Shown one piece after another: positions 1 to 6,503 of a DNA stretch of 12,624 nt (its first letter is position 1; every line of letters starts with the position of its first letter). The position numbers and the translations under genes were made by a program. Source of the DNA: Candidatus Omnitrophota bacterium. GTDB lineage: Bacteria; Omnitrophota; Gorgyraeia; Gygaellales; Profunditerraquicolaceae. The DNA is taken from positions 1 through 12,624 of the forward strand of contig CAIVOB010000167.1 in assembly GCA_903907475.1 (NCBI GenBank), read 5' to 3'. The notes under the pieces are model-generated. The model saw nothing but the letters and a program-made list of their open reading frames with translations. It did no database searches and was not told where the DNA came from.

Positions 1-155
1 TAAATGTCATCACTGAGAATGAAAAATCAGTTACTGATTTTAAATGCGGAAAGATAAATGCTTTAATGTTTCTTGTCGGACAAGTGATGAAAAAGAGCGC
101 TGGTAAGGCTAATCCTAAAATCGTCCAAGAATTAATTAAGAGGAAAATATCCTAA
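1..155 (+). CDS. gatB: Aspartyl/glutamyl-tRNA amidotransferase subunit B, C-terminal end (5' truncated by window)
   Basis: Only the last 50 codons are present, in the frame starting at position 3 and ending in TAA at 153-155. The peptide contains the GK-x-NALMFLVGQVMK segment followed by GKANPKIVQELI, which is the typical end of the GatB/YqeY tail domain. GatB is the subunit of the GatCAB complex that activates and amidates Glu-tRNA(Gln) or Asp-tRNA(Asn) in the cytoplasm; the YqeY-like tail contacts the tRNA. The stop codon overlaps the next start (TAATG), so translation is probably coupled to the downstream protease gene. The identification rests on a short but characteristic tail. Confidence 0.88.
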   Translation, partial: NVITENEKSVTDFKCGKINALMFLVGQVMKKSAGKANPKIVQELIKRKIS

Positions 156-1432
156 TGCGTAAAAATATCTTAATTAGTGGTTTAATTATTTTACTACTCT
201 TAACCGGGGCGGGCCTGGCGTTATCGGATAATAAAAGAAAAAATAGCGAAGAACTTTATCGCCAAGTAGAATTATTCTCGGATACATTAGCGATTGTGCA
301 AAAGGAATACGTTGATGAGAAAAACCCTAAAGAATTAATTTATGGTGCTTTAAAAGGAATGTTGGCCGCGCTTGATCCGCATAGTCAGTTTATGGATCCA
401 GAAGCTTATGAGGAATTAAAAGTTGACACGCAAGGAAAATTCGGAGGGTTGGGGATTGAGATTACCATTAAAGATGGTTTGCTTACGGTTATTACTCCGA
501 TTGAAGACACCCCGGCTTGGAAAGCGGGGATTAAAGCTCAAGATCGAATTGTAAAGATTGATGACGTTTTAACCCGAGAAATGTCTTTGGCGGATGCAGT
601 GAAAAAAATGCGCGGCGATCCCGGTCAAACAGTGCATTTGACGGTGCTCAGGGATACAGAAAAGAAACTTTTGGATTTTAATATTACGCGCGCGATGATT
701 AAAATTAAAGATATAAAAAATGTCGGTATCTTAGAAGATGGCGTGGGCTATATTAGGTTAACGGAGTTTCGCGAAAATACTTTCACGGAATTTAATAGCG
801 CCTTAAGTAAGCTTGCTCAACAAAAAATGGAGGCGTTAATTGTGGATTTACGCAATAACCCCGGCGGGCTTTTAGAGGTTGCGGTTAAAGTGACGGGAAA
901 ATTTGTCCCCTTTCATAAATTGATTGTTTATACTAAAGGAAACGGCAAAGATAAAAATTTGGAGTTTTTTTCGGATACCAGGAATCCGATTTTAGATTTA
1001 CCGCTCGTGATTCTTATTAATGCCGGGTCGGCTTCGGGAAGCGAAATTGTTGCCGGGGCGCTGCAGGATTATAAGCGGGCGATGATTATTGGAATTAAAT
1101 CTTTTGGTAAGGGGTCGGTGCAGACGATTATTCCTTTAAATGAAGGTTGTGCTTTACGTTTAACGACTAGCCATTATTTTACTCCTTCCGGGAAGATTAT
1201 TCATGGGCAGGGAGTTACTCCGGATATTGTGGTTGAGGAGCCGAAAGAAAGTTTAAGCTCAGACGATAAGGAGTCAAAACCGAAAGCGGCGAAAGAAATA
1301 TTTAAAGAAATCGAAAATCAGGCTAAAAACTTAAAGCTTTCTGCGGATAGTTTTGATTATAAAACTGACCCTCAAATTATGCGTGCGGTAGAAGCTTTAA
1401 AAGTAGTCAGGCTTTATAAGCAAAACAAATAA
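155..1432 (+). CDS. ctpA: C-terminal processing peptidase (S41A family, CtpA/Prc-like)
   Basis: A 425-residue serine protease that cleaves exported proteins near their C-termini. Residues 4-23 form a hydrophobic signal or anchor segment, so the enzyme should act outside the inner membrane. A helical region carrying YGALKGMLAALDPHS (about 63-77) is followed by a PDZ domain (about 95-170) and the S41 protease domain (about 190-365). The Ser-Lys dyad is visible: S294 in GSASGSEI and K319 in SFGKGSVQT, 25 residues apart as in characterised CtpA enzymes, with Q323 four residues beyond the lysine. The tail after residue 365 is charged and probably flexible. The ATG overlaps the gatB stop by one base, and AAGAGGA at 138-144 is a suitable ribosome site. 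The substrate cannot be told from the sequence. Confidence 0.93.
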   Translation: MRKNILISGLIILLLLTGAGLALSDNKRKNSEELYRQVELFSDTLAIVQKEYVDEKNPKELIYGALKGMLAALDPHSQFMDPEAYEELKVDTQGKFGGLGIEITIKDGLLTVITPIEDTPAWKAGIKAQDRIVKIDDVLTREMSLADAVKKMRGDPGQTVHLTVLRDTEKKLLDFNITRAMIKIKDIKNVGILEDGVGYIRLTEFRENTFTEFNSALSKLAQQKMEALIVDLRNNPGGLLEVAVKVTGKFVPFHKLIVYTKGNGKDKNLEFFSDTRNPILDLPLVILINAGSASGSEIVAGALQDYKRAMIIGIKSFGKGSVQTIIPLNEGCALRLTTSHYFTPSGKIIHGQGVTPDIVVEEPKESLSSDDKESKPKAAKEIFKEIENQAKNLKLSADSFDYKTDPQIMRAVEALKVVRLYKQNK

Positions 1433-1436
1433 TTTT

Positions 1437-2237
1437 ATGATGAAAAATAAATGGTTACTTTTGGGTGGAGTTTTTCTATTTTTATTATTTATTGCTCTCA
1501 TTTTGAGTCCGTTAGAGCGAAAAAAAACGCCTAAAATTAAACGTCCGGTAAAAGTAAAAATTACAAGTACAAATATAAGTGTTGGCAAAATCGCGATTGT
1601 GATTGATGATTGGGGGTACAGCTTAGCGAATCCTGAAATTCTCAAAGGATTGAATATTCCGCTTACTTGCGCGGTTTTACCGGGGTTAAAAAACTCCGCG
1701 GTGGTGGCAAAAAAATTGCAGCGTTTAGGATTAGAGGTGATACTGCATTTGCCGATGCAGCCGAAAGAAACAATGCGGCTGGAAAATAATACGATTTCTA
1801 TAACTGACACTCAACCGGTAATTGCTGAAATTATTACCCGCGCCTTGGATTCGGTTTATTTTGCGAAAGGTGTTTCTAACCATATGGGCTCAGCGGTGAC
1901 CGAAGATCTAAGGACAAGCAAGATCGTTTTAGAACAGATTAAAAAGCATAAACTTTATTTTTTAGATAGTTTTGTTACTCCGAAATCAGTTTGCGCTGGA
2001 ATTGCCAAAAGCTTAAACTTACGTTTTGCCCGGCGTGATATATTTTTAGATAATTTGAATGACGCCGAATATATTCATCGCCAGTTAATAAAATTAAAAA
2101 ACATCGCTAAAATTCAAGGGCAGGCTATTGGTATCGGCCATGACCGTAAAAACACGCTGCAAATTTTAAAAACTTTGTTGCCGCAATTAAAAGCGGAAGG
2201 TTATGAATTTGTTTTTGTTTCGGAGTTGGCGCGATGA
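1437..2237 (+). CDS. Divergent polysaccharide deacetylase family protein (YibQ-like)
   Basis: A 266-residue protein with an N-terminal membrane anchor (about residues 7-23), a basic linker and a NodB-like barrel of the divergent polysaccharide deacetylase family (Pfam DUF610 type). Visible family motifs are IDDWGY (D57, D58), HLPMQP (H104), the GVSNHMGS metal-site motif (N148, H149), LDS (D177) and GIGH (H235). By family the fold handles carbohydrate, but no activity has been clearly assigned to YibQ proteins, so periplasmic glycan modification is an inference. It follows ctpA after 4 nt and overlaps tsaD by 4 nt (ATGA). Two ATGs occur back to back (1437, 1440) with no clear Shine-Dalgarno sequence, so the exact start is uncertain by one codon. 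In many bacteria YibQ lies next to a CtpA-type protease, which fits here. Confidence 0.85.
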   Translation: MMKNKWLLLGGVFLFLLFIALILSPLERKKTPKIKRPVKVKITSTNISVGKIAIVIDDWGYSLANPEILKGLNIPLTCAVLPGLKNSAVVAKKLQRLGLEVILHLPMQPKETMRLENNTISITDTQPVIAEIITRALDSVYFAKGVSNHMGSAVTEDLRTSKIVLEQIKKHKLYFLDSFVTPKSVCAGIAKSLNLRFARRDIFLDNLNDAEYIHRQLIKLKNIAKIQGQAIGIGHDRKNTLQILKTLLPQLKAEGYEFVFVSELAR

Positions 2238-3217
2238 TTACTCTGGGAATTGAAACATCCTGCGATGAGACCGGAGTAGCTTTGGTTAAAGACGGAAAAA
2301 AAATTTTAGCCAATGTGGTGGCCACAAGTTTAGAATTACATCGTAAATTTGGAGGAGTAATTCCGGAAATTGCTTCGCGGATGCAGTTAGAAAGTATCGC
2401 CGCGGTGTTTTGGCAAGCTTTAAAACAAGCTAAAATTAAACCGCAGCAGTTGGATTTAATCGCGGTCACCATTGAGCCGGGATTGTTGGGTTCTTTATTA
2501 GTCGGGAGGTCTTTTGCTCAAGGTTTAGCGCTAAGTTTGCATAAACCGCTGATCGGAGTAAATCATGTGCAGAGCCATATTTATGCCAATATGCTTGAAG
2601 GACGAAAGATTAAGTTTCCGGGCGTGGCTTTAGTGGTTTCCGGCGGCCATACCAGTATTTTTTATCTTAAGGATTTTACCCAGATAAAAATTTTGGGCCA
2701 AACTCAAGATGATGCCTGCGGCGAAGCTTTTGATAAAGTGGGTAAAATTATGCATTTAGGTTATCCCGGAGGGCCGTTAATTGAAAAATTAGCGCGCCAG
2801 GGTAATAAAGAAAAAATTAGGTTCGCCTGTTCCGGGACAAATCACCCTTTGAATTTTTCATTTAGCGGTATAAAAACTGCGGTTTTATATTATTTAAAGG
2901 AGCACTCGGTAAATGCGCAGCTAAAACAGGATGTTGCCGCTTCTTTTCAGGAAAGCGCAATTAATGTTTTAATTAAAAAAGCGTTTTTAGCTTGTGAAAA
3001 GAAACATACTAAGACACTTTTAATCGGTGGAGGCGTGGTGGCTAATCGTGCTTTACGGGAGAAGTTTTTAGCTTGCGGAAAAAGAATGAAGATCAACTGT
3101 TTTTTTCCGCGCTTGGATTTATGTATGGATAACGCGGCGATGGTTGCCGGATTAGGTGGATATCTTTATAAACGCGGAATAAGAAACGACCCGGAGTTTA
3201 ATTTTGATTTTAGTTAA
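2234..3217 (+). CDS. tsaD: tRNA N6-adenosine threonylcarbamoyltransferase
   Basis: A 327-residue Kae1/TsaD ATPase-fold protein. It transfers threonylcarbamoyl from TC-AMP to A37 of ANN-decoding tRNAs, together with TsaB and TsaE, in the cytoplasm. Motifs in order are GIETSCDETG (5-14), PEIASR (44-49), GVNHVQSH with metal ligands H111 and H115, VVSGGHTS (134-141), DDACGEAFDKVGK (159-171), NFSFSGIKTA (207-216), GGGVVANRALR (265-275) and CMDN with metal ligand D299. The length is slightly short but complete. One deviation: the usual SR-x-H after the ASR motif is SRMQ here (Q51). The start overlaps the deacetylase stop by 4 nt (ATGA), and a CGGAG lies about 10 nt upstream. Function is very secure; the operon position may simply couple it to constitutive expression. 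Confidence 0.97.
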   Translation: MITLGIETSCDETGVALVKDGKKILANVVATSLELHRKFGGVIPEIASRMQLESIAAVFWQALKQAKIKPQQLDLIAVTIEPGLLGSLLVGRSFAQGLALSLHKPLIGVNHVQSHIYANMLEGRKIKFPGVALVVSGGHTSIFYLKDFTQIKILGQTQDDACGEAFDKVGKIMHLGYPGGPLIEKLARQGNKEKIRFACSGTNHPLNFSFSGIKTAVLYYLKEHSVNAQLKQDVAASFQESAINVLIKKAFLACEKKHTKTLLIGGGVVANRALREKFLACGKRMKINCFFPRLDLCMDNAAMVAGLGGYLYKRGIRNDPEFNFDFS

Positions 3218-3221
3218 AAAA

Positions 3222-3230
3222 AAGGAGGAG
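3222..3230 (+). promoter_or_regulatory. Strong Shine-Dalgarno site of the MgtC-family gene
   Basis: AAGGAGGAG lies 4 nt before the ATG at 3235, inside the 17-nt gap after tsaD. It is a near-perfect anti-16S match, unlike most genes in this run, which have weak or no visible site. It fixes the start of the MgtC-family gene and suggests independent, efficient initiation. Confidence 0.8.
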
Positions 3231-3234
3231 CGGC

Positions 3235-3681
3235 ATGCCTACTGATGCGCAGATGATTATGCGGCTGTTGTTAACTTTAGTTCTTAGTGGTTTAGTGGGT
3301 TTGGAACGGCAAGTACACCGTAGGGATGCCGGTTTACGGACGCATATTTTAGTGGCTTTAGGTTCCACTCTTATCATGTTGACATCTTTGTATGTTTTTG
3401 ATATATATAAAGATAAGGTGGCGTTGGATCCGGTACGGATTGCTGCGGGAGTGGTTACCGGGATCGGGTTTTTAGGGGCAGGAACAATTATTCGTGAGCC
3501 GGATGGAGTAAAAGGGCTCACTACTGCTGCGAGTTTATGGGTGGTTTCGGGAATTGGTTTGGCTGTAGGTTGTGGTTTTAATAAAGTGGCAATTTATACG
3601 ACAATTTTAGTTTTAATTGTTTTGCATTTCTTGCGTTTTGTAGAAGGATCACTTTGCAAGGAGGATAAACATGGCGTTTAA
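3235..3681 (+). CDS. MgtC/SapB family membrane protein
   Basis: A 148-residue, very hydrophobic protein with about four to five membrane segments. The family signature is clear: GLVGLERQ-x4-AGLRTHILVALGS (residues 20-44), then DPVRIAAGVVTGIGFLGAGTI (65-85) and KGLTTAASLWVVSGIGLAVG, ending in a last hydrophobic helix and a charged tail. E24, R25, R35 and D65 lie in the conserved core. Salmonella MgtC has an extra soluble C-terminal domain; this short form is only the membrane core, as in many YhiD/SapB proteins. MgtC in pathogens modulates F-type ATPase and supports growth at low magnesium, but the role of short environmental members is unknown and should not be assumed. It has a strong ribosome site, and its last 11 nt overlap the bactofilin gene. 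Confidence 0.9.
   Translation: MPTDAQMIMRLLLTLVLSGLVGLERQVHRRDAGLRTHILVALGSTLIMLTSLYVFDIYKDKVALDPVRIAAGVVTGIGFLGAGTIIREPDGVKGLTTAASLWVVSGIGLAVGCGFNKVAIYTTILVLIVLHFLRFVEGSLCKEDKHGV
3658..3665 (+). promoter_or_regulatory. Shine-Dalgarno site of the bactofilin gene, embedded in the MgtC-family coding end
   Basis: AAGGAGGA lies 5 nt before the ATG at 3671 and within the last codons of the preceding gene. The strong match supports ATG 3671 as the true start and the 11-nt gene overlap as real. Confidence 0.78.
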
Positions 3682-4174
3682 AAAGAAATTGGAAGAGAAG
3701 GTTTTGGATGTTGACGCGGCGATGCAGGGAACTTTAAGTTTTAAGGACGCGGTTAACTTAAGAATTAACGGAAAATTTGAAGGAAATTTGGATACTCGGG
3801 GCAATCTTACCATTGGGACCACAGCAGTGATTAACGCTGATATTATCGGAGATAATATCATTATCGGCGGACGCGTGAAAGGTAAAATTACGGCCCGAGA
3901 AAGATTGACGCTTTTACCTCAAGCGGTTGTGGAAGGCCATATCTATCCGGCCAAATTGAATATTATTGAAGGCGCGATTTTTGAAGGTCATTGCACGATG
4001 CTCCACGATTTTCTTAATTCGGAACAGTTAGCAAAATACTTAGAAGTGGAATTAAACTCTATTACGGAATGGGCAAATTCGGGAAAAGTACCGGGTAATA
4101 AAGAAGGTAATGATTGGAAATTTGAACGTAAAGCGATTGATAATTGGGTCGCGGCGGGTAAAATCGGTAAATAA
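3671..4174 (+). CDS. Bactofilin-family cytoskeletal protein with C-terminal excisionase-like helix-turn-helix
   Basis: A 167-residue protein. Residues about 14-110 form a bactofilin (polymer-forming cytoskeletal) beta-helix, visible as short repeats of the type LRINGKFEGNLDTRGNLTIGT, INADIIGDNIIIGGRVKGKI, LTLLPQAVVEGHIYPAKLNI and EGAIFEGHCTM. Bactofilins polymerise without nucleotide into membrane-associated filaments. Residues 114-167 form a second module, beginning FLNSEQLAKYLEV and ending FERKAIDNWVAAGKI, that looks like the MerR/excisionase (HTH_17) fold: N-terminal helix-turn-helix, short wing, final helix with the aromatic-lysine pattern. This resembles the domain opening the next gene, 2 nt downstream. 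A bactofilin plus DNA-binding-like module is unusual; it may bind DNA or act as a protein-interaction domain. Bactofilin core sure, tail domain probable. Confidence 0.85.
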   Translation: MAFKKKLEEKVLDVDAAMQGTLSFKDAVNLRINGKFEGNLDTRGNLTIGTTAVINADIIGDNIIIGGRVKGKITARERLTLLPQAVVEGHIYPAKLNIIEGAIFEGHCTMLHDFLNSEQLAKYLEVELNSITEWANSGKVPGNKEGNDWKFERKAIDNWVAAGKIGK

Positions 4175-4176
4175 AT

Positions 4177-4488
4177 ATGACGGAAGAAAAATTACTTACT
4201 GTTCGGGATGTGGCGGTTATTTTGGGAGTTTCGGAAAAAGATGTTTTAGACTTGGCGGAAAACTCCGCGCTTCCGGCCTATAAGGTGGGGGGAGTTTATT
4301 TAAGATTTAAAAAAGAGCAGGTGGAGCAGTATAAGAAAAATTCCGTGTATTTACAGTCGCCTAAAAACATGCCCCTTCAGGCGAGCCTCAAAGATCAAGT
4401 GCATGATTTTTTTTATTTCAATGATTTTTATATTTTTGTGGCAATTTTTATAATCCTTTTGGGAATTTTGGTTTTCCGGGGGTTATAA
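4177..4488 (+). CDS. Small helix-turn-helix protein with C-terminal membrane anchor
   Basis: A 103-residue protein. Residues 5-53 match the excisionase-like HTH_17 pattern: LLTVRDVAVILGVSEKDVLDL (helix-turn-helix), ALPAYKVGGVYLRF (wing) and KKEQVEQYKKN (closing helix). A 30-residue polar linker follows, then a single hydrophobic segment at about 84-100 ending in FRGL, which predicts a tail-anchored protein with the HTH domain in the cytoplasm. The upstream bactofilin ends in the same kind of domain, and the two genes are 2 nt apart, so the products probably work together at the membrane. Excisionase-type HTH domains normally bind DNA, but no phage or integrase gene is nearby. Function unknown; no clear Shine-Dalgarno site, so coupling to the bactofilin gene is likely. 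Confidence 0.8.
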   Translation: MTEEKLLTVRDVAVILGVSEKDVLDLAENSALPAYKVGGVYLRFKKEQVEQYKKNSVYLQSPKNMPLQASLKDQVHDFFYFNDFYIFVAIFIILLGILVFRGL

Positions 4489-4492
4489 CGCC

Positions 4493-5167
4493 ATGTCGGA
4501 TAAAAATGGTTTTTGCGATTTAGGTTTTGCCAAATTAGATAGCGATCGAAAGAGGCGCAAAGGTTTTGCGGAAGTAATTTATTGCCCGGGCAAAGACCGC
4601 CAGCATTTAAAAAAAATTGTTAAAAAGATTATCGCTTCCGGCGAAGATCTGTTGTTGACAAAATTAGATAGAACCACTTATTTATTCCTTAAAAAAAATT
4701 ATCCTGCTTTAAAATATAATCCTCTGGGAAAAATCGGTTTTATTTTAGCAAAATCTAAAACACTTTCTAAAGATATGGTTTTAGTAGTTTCTGCCGGCAC
4801 GAGTGATATTCCGGTTGCGGAAGAAGCGGTACAGACATTGCTGGTTATGGGTAATCGCGTGGAAAAACTCTATGATGTGGGAGTGGCCGGAGTGCACCGC
4901 TTAGTTAACAATTTAGAAAAATTAAAACAAGCGAGAGTTATTATTGTTGTTGCGGGAATGGAGGGGGCGCTAGCAAGTGTGGTGAGCGGTTTGGTAAAAA
5001 CTCCGATCGTTGCCGTTCCTACTAGCTGCGGATATGGTTCGAGTTTCCAAGGGTTGGCGGCGCTTTTATCAATGCTTAATGGCTGTTCGCCGGGAGTCAC
5101 GGTGGTTAATATTGATAATGGATTTGGTGCGGGTTATTTTGCGAGTTTAATTAATAAGAGGCAATAA
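4493..5167 (+). CDS. larB: LarB family protein (pyridinium-3,5-biscarboxylate mononucleotide synthase)
   Basis: A 224-residue protein of the LarB family, with an AIR-carboxylase (PurE)-like C-terminal domain. The N-terminal segment GFAKLDSDRKRRKGFAEVIYCPGK matches the family. The core has VVSAGTSDIPVAEEA, YDVGVAGVHRL, VVAGMEGALASVVSGL, VAVPTSCGYGSSFQG and MLNGCSPGVTVVNIDNGFGAG. C198 in LNGC corresponds to the LarB cysteine that forms the covalent adduct with NaAD (C221 in the Lactobacillus enzyme). LarB carboxylates and hydrolyses nicotinic acid adenine dinucleotide in the first step of the nickel-pincer nucleotide cofactor pathway. The extreme N-terminus is about 20 residues shorter than usual. 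It starts 4 nt after the HTH gene and overlaps acsC by one base (TAATG). larC and larE are not in the window, so whether the cofactor is made is open. Confidence 0.92.
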   Translation: MSDKNGFCDLGFAKLDSDRKRRKGFAEVIYCPGKDRQHLKKIVKKIIASGEDLLLTKLDRTTYLFLKKNYPALKYNPLGKIGFILAKSKTLSKDMVLVVSAGTSDIPVAEEAVQTLLVMGNRVEKLYDVGVAGVHRLVNNLEKLKQARVIIVVAGMEGALASVVSGLVKTPIVAVPTSCGYGSSFQGLAALLSMLNGCSPGVTVVNIDNGFGAGYFASLINKRQ

Positions 5168-6498
5168 TGGCATTTTCAGGTTTAGATATTTATAAATTAC
5201 TTCCCAAAACTAATTGCCGGGAGTGCGGCTTGGCAACTTGTCTGGCTTTTGCGATGCAGTTGGCTAAAAAAACTGTGGGCCTTGAAAAATGTCCTTTTGT
5301 TTCAGAGGAGTCTAAAAATATTTTAGAGGCGCAGGCTTTGCCGCCGATTAAGCAAATTACAATCGGCGTAGACGATAATCACTTTGATTTGGGCAATGAA
5401 ACCGTGCTTTTCAGGCACGAGGAAAAATTTCGGAATCAACCGGGAATCGGTTTTGTAATTGAAGATAGCTTAACGGATGCCCAAATTACGCAACGCTTAA
5501 ATAAGATTAATGATTTTAAATTTGAGCGGGTGGGTCAAGAGCTCAAAGTTAATTTAGTAGCTTTAAAATTTAGCCAAAATGAAAAACGCTACTTGGAAGT
5601 TGTAAAACTGGTTTTAAAGCAAACCCTGCTGCCGTTAGTATTAATTTGCCAAGAGGCGCAGGTTTTGCGCCAGGCTTTAGTATTAGCGCAAACGCGCGCT
5701 CCAGTAATTTTTGGCGCAAATCCGGAAAACTTAAATTTAATCGGCGCGCTTGCTAAAGAGTTTAACGCGCCTTTAGTCGTTAGTGCTGCGGATATCGTGG
5801 CTTTAACTAAGTTGACCGAAGAATTAAAAACTTTAGGCGTTAAAGATTTAATTTTAGATACCGGTGATAAGCCGGTCGCGGAAAAAATCTGGGATTTAAC
5901 GCAATTACGCAGGCAGGCGCTTAAGAAATCCAACCGCGCATTAGGTTATCCGTCTTTAGTCGTCGTAAAACAATCGGATCCGTATCAAGAGGCAATCGAG
6001 GCCACCGCTTATATCGCTAAATACGCCGGGATTATCCTGATTCAGGGCCTGGATTCTTGGGAGATTCTCTCAATTTTAACTTTAAGGCAGGATATTTATT
6101 CTGATCCACAAAAGCCCTTACAGATTGAGCCGAAAATTTATCCGGTAGGCTTAGTGACGGATAAATCTCCGGTTTTAATTACCACCAATTTTTCACTTAC
6201 CTATTACACGGTTTTAGCCGAAGTTGAAGCCAGTAAAGTGCCGGCTTATATTTTAAGTATTGATACGCAAGGGATGTCGGTTTTAACTGCTTGGGCAGCG
6301 GATAAATTCAGCGCCGAGTATATTACTAAGGCTGTTGCGGATGCTAAGGTTAAGGAGTTAGTTAAACATAATAATTTAATTATTCCCGGGTATGTAGCGA
6401 TGTTAAGCGGAGACTTAGAGGAGAGTTCAGGTTGCAATATAATTGTTGGGCCCAAAGAAGCTGCCGGGATTCCGTCATTTTTAAAAAATTTAAGTTAA
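5167..6498 (+). CDS. acsC: Corrinoid iron-sulfur protein (CFeSP) large subunit, acetyl-CoA synthase complex gamma subunit
   Basis: A 443-residue protein, close to the usual family length. The N-terminal 4Fe-4S domain has C17-x2-C20-x4-C25-x16-C42 (TNCRECGLATC ... EKCPF), the low-potential cluster that passes electrons to the corrinoid. A TIM-barrel region follows, then a C-terminal Rossmann-like corrinoid-binding domain with TTNFSLTYYTV, SIDTQGMSVLTAWAADKF and IPGYVAMLSGDLEE. With AcsD it forms the heterodimer that carries methyl-cobalt between the AcsE methyltransferase and acetyl-CoA synthase. AAGAGG at 5156-5161 is a reasonable ribosome site 5 nt from the ATG, and the ATG overlaps the larB stop by one base. 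The gene lies in the order larB-acsC-acsV-cooC-acsD-acsE with no internal promoter seen. Confidence 0.97.
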   Translation: MAFSGLDIYKLLPKTNCRECGLATCLAFAMQLAKKTVGLEKCPFVSEESKNILEAQALPPIKQITIGVDDNHFDLGNETVLFRHEEKFRNQPGIGFVIEDSLTDAQITQRLNKINDFKFERVGQELKVNLVALKFSQNEKRYLEVVKLVLKQTLLPLVLICQEAQVLRQALVLAQTRAPVIFGANPENLNLIGALAKEFNAPLVVSAADIVALTKLTEELKTLGVKDLILDTGDKPVAEKIWDLTQLRRQALKKSNRALGYPSLVVVKQSDPYQEAIEATAYIAKYAGIILIQGLDSWEILSILTLRQDIYSDPQKPLQIEPKIYPVGLVTDKSPVLITTNFSLTYYTVLAEVEASKVPAYILSIDTQGMSVLTAWAADKFSAEYITKAVADAKVKELVKHNNLIIPGYVAMLSGDLEESSGCNIIVGPKEAAGIPSFLKNLS

Positions 6499-6503
6499 AA
6501 AAT

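Noticed and set aside
3671..4488. Helix-turn-helix domains as evidence of a prophage or integrative element (excisionase)
   Set aside because: No integrase, phage gene or composition shift is near; one domain is fused to bactofilin and the other to a membrane helix, which does not suit an Xis protein.
6432..6503. Earlier in-frame ATG (6432) as start of the CFeSP activator
   Set aside because: It would add 24 residues with no family likeness and a 67-nt overlap with acsC; the ferredoxin domain starts right after ATG 6504.
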